A stretch of DNA of 8,299 bases from Candidatus Omnitrophota bacterium (GTDB taxonomy: Bacteria; Omnitrophota; Gorgyraeia; 2-02-FULL-51-18). This document shows positions 1 through 6,035 of this stretch, piece by piece; the first letter of the stretch is position 1, and the number at the start of each line of letters is the position of its first letter. Position numbers and translations under genes: made by a program. The notes beneath the pieces are model-generated. The model ran no database searches. It saw only the letters and a program-made list of their open reading frames with translations, and was not told the DNA's origin. The stretch covers positions 1 to 8,299 of the forward strand of contig JAHFFL010000036.1 in the NCBI GenBank assembly GCA_023247955.1. Reading direction: 5' to 3'.

Positions 1-358
1 GCCGCTTGGCGCTGTAGCCGTCGAGAAAATCCGGAATGCGTCCCTCCATCGTCGCATCGTAACCGGTTTTTTCATACGCCAGAAGAAGCCCGCAGCCCTT
101 GGCGCGCGCCTTCGAGGCCGGAAGCCCGTACTCCGGGTCGAGGAGAATGGCGCTGGCGTGAGGGGTCAGAACCTTGGTAACCACGGTTTTGAATTCAGAC
201 ATCATGTGAGGCGTCACTGCTTTGTCGGCGACCCCCTTGGCCTTCGCGATAGATTTTTGAAGCGACCCGCGCTGGTCCATCGCCGCGGCCGTGATGACAC
301 CCTGTTTGTTGGAAACGGCTTCTAAACTTTTTAGCTTCCCTTCTGAAATGGCGACCAC
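1..358 (-). CDS. lacD: LacD-type tagatose 1,6-bisphosphate aldolase, 5' part only
   Basis: This is the N-terminal 119 residues of a class I (Schiff-base) aldolase of the DeoC/LacD family; the rest lies beyond the left edge. LacD splits tagatose 1,6-bisphosphate into dihydroxyacetone phosphate and glyceraldehyde 3-phosphate in the cytoplasm. Family blocks seen are EGKLKSLE (residues 6-13), MDQRGSL (27-33), ILLDPEYGLPASKAR (71-85) and GLLLAYEKTGYDA (90-102), closely resembling Gram-positive LacD as I remember it. The catalytic lysine is outside the window. I chose a GTG start at 358 because an AAGGAG site sits 7 bases upstream and no in-frame ATG lies above it; the first in-frame ATG is codon 27, inside the conserved MDQRGSL block. 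The gene follows ychF on the same strand after 130 bases that hold a repeat element, so it may have its own transcript. The family is clear, but the substrate is less so: related class I aldolases act on other sugar phosphates, such as sulfofructose phosphate (YihT). Confidence 0.88.
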   Translation of the reverse strand, partial: MVAISEGKLKSLEAVSNKQGVITAAAMDQRGSLQKSIAKAKGVADKAVTPHMMSEFKTVVTKVLTPHASAILLDPEYGLPASKARAKGCGLLLAYEKTGYDATMEGRIPDFLDGYSAKR

Positions 359-365
359 GCTGGAG

Positions 366-371
366 CTCCTT
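366..371 (-). promoter_or_regulatory. Ribosome binding site of the lacD-type gene
   Basis: AAGGAG on the minus strand ends 7 bases before the GTG at 358. It is a near-perfect Shine-Dalgarno match and is the reason for choosing this GTG start. It lies only 10 bases beyond the edge of the cloverleaf repeat, so the folded repeat would sit right beside it in the mRNA. Confidence 0.75.
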
Positions 372-381
372 AAGGTTATGG

Positions 382-474
382 TGTCATTGCGAGCGTTAGC
401 GAAGCAATCTCTGTGTGCTACATAGATTGCTTCGTCGTCCGCCAAAGATCGTTGGCGGACTCCTCGCAATGACA
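382..474. repeat. Cloverleaf-shaped inverted-repeat element (MITE- or REP-like)
   Basis: A 12-base perfect outer stem, TGTCATTGCGAG (382-393) with its complement at 463-474, encloses two further perfect hairpins. The first arm is CGAAGCAATCT (400-410) with 424-434, loop 13 bases. The second arm is GTCCGCCAA (437-445) with 452-460, loop 6 bases. The whole unit can fold as a three-way junction in DNA or RNA, on either strand. It fills most of the gap between ychF and the lacD-type gene and has no coding capacity. I recall GTCATTGCGAG...GAAGCAATCT repeats in many copies in genomes of several bacterial phyla; copy number here cannot be seen. There is no T-run after it in either direction, so it does not look like a standard intrinsic terminator. 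Confidence 0.85.
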
Positions 475-488
475 GACGGTTTATTCTA

Positions 489-1586
489 TCATACACCAAA
501 CCTGAAGTGCACGATGTCGCCGTCCTGAACCATATAGTCCTTGCCCTCGAGGCGAAACTTTCCGTTTTCTCTGGCCCCCTGCTCACCGCGGTATTTCAAA
601 AAATCCTCGTAGCCGACCACCTCGGCGCGGATGAATCCTTTTTCAAAATCGGAATGGATCTTTCCGGCCGCCGCGGGCGCGCTGGACCCCCGCGCGATGG
701 TCCAGGCCCGATTCTCGGTCGGCCCCACCGTAAAAAAGGTGATCAGGTCAAGCAGCCGGTAACCTTCGCGGGCCAGCTGGTCCAGGCCCGATTCTTTCAT
801 GCTCATCGCTTTAAGAAACTCCTCGCGCTCCCCCGGCTCAAGCCGTGAGATCTCCTCCTCCACTTTGCCGCTGATCGCGATAATCGCCGAACCTTCTTCC
901 TCCGCCTTTTTACGAAGGGCGGCGACCGGCGCATTGTCCGGTTTGCCCAGTTCTTCTTCGGCGATATTTGCCACGTACAGAATGGGTTTGTCGGTGAGAA
1001 ACTTGATTTCTTTAACCAGTGCCTTTTCCTCCGCCGTGAGCGAGACCTGCCTGGCGCGCCGGCCTTCATCAAAGCATTTCTCATAGCGCGACAAAAGGCC
1101 TATCACCTGCGAGGCCCTTTTGTCTCCCGCTTTGGCCGATTTTTCAAATCGCAGCTTGGCCTTGCCCAGCGTCTCAAGGTCTTTCAGAATAAGTTCGGTG
1201 CGGATGACCTCGGCGTCCCGCAGCGGATCGACGCTCCCGCTCACGTGAATGATGTCGCTGCTCTCAAAACAGCGGACCACCTCGATAATCGCGTCGACCT
1301 CGGCGATGTGGCTCAAAAACTGATTGCCCAACCCCTCGCCTTGGCTGGCACCCGCCACAATACCGGCGATGTCGACGATCTCGACGGAGGTCGGGACGAC
1401 TTTTTGCGTCGGGACAATGGATGTCAACACCTCAAGCCGTTTGTCCGGCACGGCTACGACGCCGAGATTCGGATCAATCGTCGCGAACGGGTAATTGGCC
1501 GCCAGCGCCGAGCCGCGCGTGAGCGCGTTGAATATCGTGGACTTCCCCACATTGGGCAGCCCCACTATTCCGCAATTAAAACCCAT
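489..1586 (-). CDS. ychF: YchF/OLA1-family ribosome-binding ATPase
   Basis: This is a complete 365-residue YchF, matching the usual length of about 363. YchF is a cytoplasmic P-loop protein of the Obg/TRAFAC class that prefers ATP over GTP, binds ribosomes and is linked to translation and oxidative-stress control. Seen in order: N-terminal MGFNCGIVGLPNVGKST with the Walker A loop at 9-16; DIAG (72-75) followed by GEGLGNQFL; the non-canonical G4 motif NIAE (207-210) in place of NKxD, which in the family explains ATP preference; a helical insert at about 130-190; and a C-terminal TGS domain from about 280, ending in GKDYMVQDGDIVHFRFGV. The ATG start gives the canonical N-terminus; upstream is only a weak purine-rich site (AGGGA). 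It begins 22 bases after the GH57 stop, so it is probably co-transcribed with that gene and the luxC-like gene. Nothing is missing or disrupted. Confidence 0.97.
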   Translation of the reverse strand: MGFNCGIVGLPNVGKSTIFNALTRGSALAANYPFATIDPNLGVVAVPDKRLEVLTSIVPTQKVVPTSVEIVDIAGIVAGASQGEGLGNQFLSHIAEVDAIIEVVRCFESSDIIHVSGSVDPLRDAEVIRTELILKDLETLGKAKLRFEKSAKAGDKRASQVIGLLSRYEKCFDEGRRARQVSLTAEEKALVKEIKFLTDKPILYVANIAEEELGKPDNAPVAALRKKAEEEGSAIIAISGKVEEEISRLEPGEREEFLKAMSMKESGLDQLAREGYRLLDLITFFTVGPTENRAWTIARGSSAPAAAGKIHSDFEKGFIRAEVVGYEDFLKYRGEQGARENGKFRLEGKDYMVQDGDIVHFRFGV

Positions 1587-1608
1587 ATTTATTCCCTATT
1601 CCTGCCTC

Positions 1609-3108
1609 TTATTCCTTTTTATTCCCTCTGACATATTTGTTAAAGATATCCTCTCCGCTGCCTTTTCCGGGCAAATTACTCTTGGCTTGGCTTAGGATTT
1701 TCAAAAACGCGCTCTCCAGTGAATAAGTGGCGTAGGGCTGGGCAAGTTCTATCGCCCTCAACGCAAATTTCATCATCTGCACCGGCTCTAGTCCCGAAAT
1801 ATCGTCAAAAAACCACGCGCAGCTCGTGTACATCAGAAGCCGCCAACGCTGCGCCTCGAGAAGCCCCCATACTTTTTGCTCTTCTTCGGGACTCAGGCCC
1901 TTCTTCGCGTGTCGAGATAAAAATTCTTTTCGCTCTTCTTTGCCGCCGCGGAGAATCACTATGATGTAATCGTTCCTGGCGGCCCATGGATCTCTCACGA
2001 GCCGCCCGGCTTCCTTTTCAAAAATTTCGTCCACGGCCTTTTTCACGGTGTCAAACGCCTCCCGCAGCGGCGCGCGCCACTTTTGGTTCCAACCGGGGGC
2101 ATGATGTATCCTGCATCCGCAGTCGCTTCGCCACCGCTCGATCCCATGAGCGCAGCTCCACGAGCTGTTTTCACGGATGTCGACTTCCCAGGACGATCCA
2201 TACTGCCGGAGAAAATCGGCGAAATTCGTAAGATAAGCGAGCTTGTGGTCTTCAATGCGTTTGAGCGCGTAGGCAACAGCCATCTCGCCGAACCGGTGGT
2301 GATGCCCGAAGCTTTCGCCGTCGGTGGCGGTGGAAACAAGCTGCGCCCTGCCGCGATGGCCGAACGCGCCAAACAGCCGCTCGTTGAGTTTGTCACCGCT
2401 CGATAAAAGCCCTTCAAACGCGATCGCGCGCGAGACCGGCGCGTTGTAAAAAAAAAGGTGAAAATGCCTTCCGCTGGGAAGAAGAATGCGATAAGGCGTC
2501 CTCGTATCGATCAACTCACCGGGCAAAGCGGCCCAGCGCGCGCCAAAACCCAAACGACGCATGCGCGAGGCCTGATGCGGCGCGAGCACCGTGAACAAAA
2601 TCCCCTGCTCAGCCATGATTTCAAGCGTCTGGCGGTCCACGGCCGCTTCCGAAAGCCACATCCCCTCGGGCCTTCTCCTGAAATGAAACTCAAAATCCCG
2701 GATTCCCCAGAGGACCTGGGTGATTTTGTCACGCTTGTCGCAAAGCGGCATGATCACGTGGTTATAAATCTGGGCCATCGCGTTGCCGTGGCCGTTTCGT
2801 TTGGAAATACTCTCGCGGTCCGCTTTGAGAATCGCGTGATACGTCGACGGCGAACGGCGGCGCAGCCATGAAAGCAGCGTCGGGCCGATGTCAAAGCTGA
2901 TGTTCGCGAAGTTATTGATGCGGCAGAGAATTTGGCCGCGCGAATCCATCACCGGCGCCTGGGCGTTGGGCTCATAACATTCCTTGGTGATCCGCTCGTT
3001 CCAGTCGTGATAGGGCTTGGCCGACTCTTCGGACTCGACCTCGCCGGTCCAGGGGTTTTCCCTCGGGGGCTGGTAAAAATGGCCGTGGATGCAAATATAT
3101 TTCTTCAT
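1609..3108 (-). CDS. GH57 family glycoside hydrolase-like protein with DUF3536 region
   Basis: This 499-residue protein is of the GH57 type that carries a DUF3536 region. GH57 enzymes are retaining alpha-glucan hydrolases or transferases with a (beta/alpha)7 barrel; this subgroup is mostly uncharacterised. Seen: the N-terminal HGHFYQPPRENPW block (8-20, the HxH motif); EGMWLSE (148-154), where Glu154 matches the nucleophile of Thermococcus 4-alpha-glucanotransferase; STATDGESFGHH (259-270), where Asp263 matches its acid/base; and subgroup signatures SSWSCAHGIERWRSDCGC (315-332) and LMYTSCAWFFDDISG (425-439). There is no signal peptide, so it is probably cytoplasmic. The protein stops soon after SNLPG (477-481). 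Many relatives, as I recall, run to about 700-800 residues, so the C-terminal part may be absent. The ATG has no clear Shine-Dalgarno site (A-rich leader) and lies 25 bases after the luxC-like stop, suggesting coupled expression. A role in glycogen or other alpha-glucan metabolism is inferred. Confidence 0.85.
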   Translation of the reverse strand: MKKYICIHGHFYQPPRENPWTGEVESEESAKPYHDWNERITKECYEPNAQAPVMDSRGQILCRINNFANISFDIGPTLLSWLRRRSPSTYHAILKADRESISKRNGHGNAMAQIYNHVIMPLCDKRDKITQVLWGIRDFEFHFRRRPEGMWLSEAAVDRQTLEIMAEQGILFTVLAPHQASRMRRLGFGARWAALPGELIDTRTPYRILLPSGRHFHLFFYNAPVSRAIAFEGLLSSGDKLNERLFGAFGHRGRAQLVSTATDGESFGHHHRFGEMAVAYALKRIEDHKLAYLTNFADFLRQYGSSWEVDIRENSSWSCAHGIERWRSDCGCRIHHAPGWNQKWRAPLREAFDTVKKAVDEIFEKEAGRLVRDPWAARNDYIIVILRGGKEERKEFLSRHAKKGLSPEEEQKVWGLLEAQRWRLLMYTSCAWFFDDISGLEPVQMMKFALRAIELAQPYATYSLESAFLKILSQAKSNLPGKGSGEDIFNKYVRGNKKE

Positions 3109-3133
3109 TTGTTTATTTTAACACTTTTTCGGA

Positions 3134-4300
3134 TCATTTTTCCCAATCAGTCCACCTTACCCAATCTGAAAGGTTGGGTCTGCCATCATGATGCCAGGTG
3201 AGCGGCGGAAACTGCATGCGGCCGGCGCGGCAAATCCGGTTCACGCCGTTTGCGGACAACCCGTCCGCGATCTTTTCTCTCTCCGCCTTCAAGGCCTCAA
3301 GCGAAACGCATTGCAGCCATTTTTTAAACGGCTGTATCGCCTCAAAGACGTCCTTTATTTTTTTGAACGGCTTGATGCGGATCACTCGTCCCGATTTCGG
3401 CAGTGAGAGCCCGGACAAACCTTCGTCGCAAATCACAAGCCATCTTCCTTTCCCGTCCCGGTCAAGCTCATGCTTTAAATCTTTGGCAAACTGGGTCAGA
3501 AGAAAGGCGTCTGTGGTCCCGGCAAACACCCAAAGCGGCGAAAGACAGCCGCCTTGATCAGTGATCCGAGCGTCGAGCGACGTTTTTCGGGCGAGATCAC
3601 GGACCGCGGCCGGGCGCAGGGCACCTGCCGTGACCAGCGAAAAACTGATGCGATACCCATAACCAAAAAAAGGCGTTTGGCGCGGGACCATTTCCCGGAT
3701 TTGGCGTATTGTCTCATCAGTACCGTAGGCCACCACAAGATCGGAGCGCTCAAGACATTGCCGCGTGGACTGCCGGTCCTCCGGATCCAGCAGAAGATTC
3801 GTCGAGGCGAGCTTCGCGTCATGCGACCGGAGAGATTCGAGAAAAACGTCCAAAAATCCCTCGTTTTTTGAAGAGACCTTTCCGATATTGGCGCTTTTTA
3901 GAAGCATGCCGAGAATAAAACTGATTATCGCGGGGTTGGGCACGTTGCCCGAAAAAATATGCGCCGCCAGTGGAGGGCCGAGTGCCCGCCGCCTTGCGCG
4001 AGTGACCGGATCGTATCTGAAACCGTTTAAAAGCAAAGGGTCGCCGAGCTCCGCTTTAAGCAGCCGCCGGAGCTTGGTCTCCGAAAGCTCGATAAAAAGC
4101 GCGTCGAGGAGTACCTCGGCCATGGCCTTGGAAAAACCGGATTTCTCAGTGAGCCGCTTCAGCGCTTTCTTTCTGAAAAAATATTTTCTATCGAGCCACC
4201 GGCGCGAAAGATGCCCGAGGGAATCGGCGATGGAGAGTACGGACCTTCCTTTCAAAAACCTCTCGCGTCTCTCAACCAAGCGTTGCAGCGACCGTTCCAA
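3134..4300 (-). CDS. LuxC-family acyl-CoA (acyl-protein) reductase
   Basis: This 388-residue protein belongs to the acyl-CoA reductase LuxC family (Pfam PF05893). LuxC takes an acyl group from LuxE or acyl-CoA onto a cysteine and reduces it with NADPH to an aldehyde. Seen: HIFSGNVPNPAI (114-125) and KSANIGKVSSKNEGF (135-149), the family's substrate/cofactor segment; DLVVAYGTDETI (187-198); FFGYGYRISF (211-220); ITDQGGCLSP (246-255), where Cys252 matches the acylated Cys286 of Vibrio harveyi LuxC; and a C-terminal HDGRPNLSDWVRWTDWE. It is shorter than luminescence LuxC (about 480), mainly at both ends, but all core motifs are present. The start is uncertain. TTG at 4300 has no good ribosome site; the frame is open up to a TAA at 4334-4336 with no other standard start, and an ATG at 4316 lies one base out of frame (see findings). 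It is the first gene of the probable luxC-GH57-ychF unit and is divergent from aceB. Confidence 0.9.
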   Translation of the reverse strand: MERSLQRLVERRERFLKGRSVLSIADSLGHLSRRWLDRKYFFRKKALKRLTEKSGFSKAMAEVLLDALFIELSETKLRRLLKAELGDPLLLNGFRYDPVTRARRRALGPPLAAHIFSGNVPNPAIISFILGMLLKSANIGKVSSKNEGFLDVFLESLRSHDAKLASTNLLLDPEDRQSTRQCLERSDLVVAYGTDETIRQIREMVPRQTPFFGYGYRISFSLVTAGALRPAAVRDLARKTSLDARITDQGGCLSPLWVFAGTTDAFLLTQFAKDLKHELDRDGKGRWLVICDEGLSGLSLPKSGRVIRIKPFKKIKDVFEAIQPFKKWLQCVSLEALKAEREKIADGLSANGVNRICRAGRMQFPPLTWHHDGRPNLSDWVRWTDWEK

Positions 4301-4329
4301 AGATTTTAGACCCCATGCGTTGATTTTTT

Positions 4330-4356
4330 TTGCTTACACAGCCGGACTATTATGAT
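4330..4356 (+). promoter_or_regulatory. Weak candidate promoter for aceBA
   Basis: TTGCTT (4330-4335) and TATGAT (4351-4356) lie 15 bases apart, short of the usual 17. TATGAT is a good -10 match, with A+T-rich sequence up to 4364. Transcription would begin around 4363, about 25 bases before the aceB ATG. It shares bases with the -10 of the opposite-strand promoter, so the two would compete for polymerase. Confidence 0.25.
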
Positions 4357-4377
4357 ATATAAAGTGAATTACGACAA
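4349..4377 (-). promoter_or_regulatory. Candidate sigma-70-type promoter for the luxC-like unit
   Basis: On the minus strand TTGTCG (4377-4372, -35-like) is followed after exactly 17 bases by CATAAT (4354-4349, five of six bases of TATAAT). Transcription would begin near 4342, about 40 bases before the TTG at 4300. This is a pattern match only. It overlaps the likely aceB promoter region in the 88-base divergent gap. Confidence 0.45.
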
Positions 4378-4388
4378 GAAAGGAACCC

Positions 4389-5969
4389 ATGCCCGAAGGC
4401 GTTGAGATCCAGGCGCCCGCGCAGCACGAAGCGGAAGAAATTCTAGAGCAGCCGGCGTTGGAGTTTATCGCTTCGCTGGCGCGTCGCTTTGAATCCCGCC
4501 GCGTGGAGCTCCTGCATCGGCGCGTGACCAGGCAACAGGAAATCGACTCGGGAAAACTCCCGGATTTTCTACCCGGAACCCAAAAAATCAGGGATGCCGA
4601 CTGGAAAGTCGCTTCTATCCCCCGCGATCTCATCGAACGCAAGGTGGAAATCACCGGCCCCGTCGAGCGCAAGATGATCGTGAATGCCTTAAACTCCGGC
4701 GCTCATGTCTTCATGGCGGATTTTGAGGATGCCAACTCTCCCACCTGGCACAACAATCTCCAGGGACAGATCAATCTCCGCGACACGGTGAAGGGTCGGG
4801 TGGACTTCACGAGCCCCGAGGGGAAACACTACGCGCTTGGTGAGAAGACCGCGACGCTGATGGTCAGACCCCGCGGCTGGCATCTGGTTGAAAAACATCT
4901 CCTGGTCGACGGGGCGCCGGTTTCGGCCTCGCTCTTTGATTTCGGGCTTTATTTTTTCCACAACGCAAAAGCGCTCTTGAAAAACGGCACGGGCCCCTAT
5001 TTTTACCTGCCAAAAATGGAAAGCCACCTTGAGGCGCGGCTCTGGAATGACGTATTCAATTTCTCGCAGGACGCGCTTGGCATCTCTCGCGGCACGATAC
5101 GCGCGACCGCGCTGATCGAGACTATCCTCGCCGCGTTTGAGATGGACGAGATCCTCTATGAGCTGAAAGACCACTCGGCGGGGCTCAACTGCGGTCGCTG
5201 GGATTATATCTTCAGCTTCATCAAAAAATTCAGCGCCCGCCCTGATTTTGTCCTGCCTGACCGCGTGCTGGTCACGATGGACAAGCCTTTTTTGGATTCG
5301 TACGTGCGTCTCCTCATCAAGACCTGCCACCGCCGCGGCATTCACGCGATGGGCGGCATGGCGGCCCAGATTCCGATCAAGGACGATGCCGCGGCGAACA
5401 AGGCCGCGCTGGAAAAAGTGAAGGCCGACAAATTGAGAGAGGTCCTGGCCGGCCACGACGGCACCTGGGTCGCCCACCCGGCTCTTGTCTCTTTGGCGCT
5501 TGAAATTTTCAACAAACATCTGCCGGGTCCGAACCAAATCCAACGGACACTCGATGAGGTTCGCGTGAGCGCCAAAGATCTTCTTTCGGTGCCGGCCGGG
5601 GAAATCTCCGAAAAAGGACTACGCACCAATATCAATGTGGGCATTCTCTATCTGGAATCCTGGCTGCGCGGCGCAGGCTGTGTCCCGCTTTACCATTTGA
5701 TGGAAGACGCCGCGACCGCTGAGATCTCACGGGCACAGGTCTGGCAATGGGCCCGGCACAAGGCCCGGATGTCCGACGGACGGACGGTCACGGCGGAGCT
5801 GGTCCGCGCCATCCTCGATGAGGAGCTTGAAAAAATCCGACGATCGGCAGGCGAAGAAAATTTTAGCGGCGGCAAATTCAGCGAAGCCGCCGCCCTTTTT
5901 ATGAAAATGACGGCGAGCAAAAATTTTCCCGAATTTTTGACGCTTGAAGCTTACGACTCACTGGAATAA
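4389..5969 (+). CDS. aceB: Malate synthase A
   Basis: This complete 526-residue malate synthase of the A type (E. coli AceB has 533) condenses glyoxylate with acetyl-CoA to malate and CoA, the second step of the glyoxylate shunt, in the cytoplasm. Seen: [12 protein letters not shown] (67-78), [11 protein letters not shown] (87-97), [13 protein letters not shown] (108-120), GQINLRD (126-132), VRPRGWHL (159-166, with the active-site arginine), ALIET (241-245, Mg-binding Glu244), [12 protein letters not shown] (265-276, Asp272), [10 protein letters not shown] (296-305), MGGMAAQIP (321-329), [10 protein letters not shown] (355-364) and [11 protein letters not shown] (437-447), where Asp440 is the expected catalytic base. 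The start is well supported: AAGGA at 4380-4384 sits 4 bases before the ATG. It is first in the aceBA operon, 66 bases before aceA. It lacks the long insert of the G type. No sign of damage. Confidence 0.97.
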   Translation: MPEGVEIQAPAQHEAEEILEQPALEFIASLARRFESRRVELLHRRVTRQQEIDSGKLPDFLPGTQKIRDADWKVASIPRDLIERKVEITGPVERKMIVNALNSGAHVFMADFEDANSPTWHNNLQGQINLRDTVKGRVDFTSPEGKHYALGEKTATLMVRPRGWHLVEKHLLVDGAPVSASLFDFGLYFFHNAKALLKNGTGPYFYLPKMESHLEARLWNDVFNFSQDALGISRGTIRATALIETILAAFEMDEILYELKDHSAGLNCGRWDYIFSFIKKFSARPDFVLPDRVLVTMDKPFLDSYVRLLIKTCHRRGIHAMGGMAAQIPIKDDAAANKAALEKVKADKLREVLAGHDGTWVAHPALVSLALEIFNKHLPGPNQIQRTLDEVRVSAKDLLSVPAGEISEKGLRTNINVGILYLESWLRGAGCVPLYHLMEDAATAEISRAQVWQWARHKARMSDGRTVTAELVRAILDEELEKIRRSAGEENFSGGKFSEAAALFMKMTASKNFPEFLTLEAYDSLE

Positions 5970-5980
5970 ACTGGGCTTAC

Positions 5981-6006
5981 GTAGCGCAGGTTTAAACCTG
6001 CGCTAC
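5981..6006. repeat. Perfect 26-base palindrome between aceB and aceA
   Basis: GTAGCGCAGGTTT (5981-5993) is followed directly by its exact reverse complement (5994-6006). In mRNA it would form a strong hairpin of about 11 base pairs with a small UUAA-type loop, 11 bases after the aceB stop codon and 16 bases before the aceA ribosome site. No T-run follows, so it is unlikely to end transcription. GTAGCGCAGG...CCTGCGCTAC is the sort of sequence seen in REP-like repeats scattered in environmental bacterial genomes (my recollection). It could also protect or separate the two messages. Confidence 0.85.
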
Positions 6007-6035
6007 ATCGCCGAGACCCACGAAGGAGCTGTGAC

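Noticed and set aside
382..474. Possible tRNA or intrinsic terminator
   Set aside because: The cloverleaf shape recalls a tRNA, but there is no T-loop GTTC signature, acceptor layout or anticodon arm of the right size. No T-run follows on either strand, so it is not a standard terminator.
382..474. CRISPR repeat
   Set aside because: There is only one inverted unit; no direct repeats with regular spacers and no cas genes are present.
507..848. Plus-strand open frames antisense to ychF (507-848, 799-1086, 1245-1631)
   Set aside because: All are opposite the conserved ychF frame and have low-complexity, arginine-rich translations without family resemblance.
2083..2406. Plus-strand open frames antisense to the GH57 gene, including 2083-2406 and 2458-2871
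   Set aside because: They are complementary shadows of a well-supported gene with no recognisable domain and no good ribosome site.
4689..5543. A 284-codon open frame on the minus strand inside aceB
   Set aside because: It lies wholly antisense to a clear malate synthase, its protein is arginine- and valine-rich without known motifs, and such long shadow frames are common opposite GC-rich genes.
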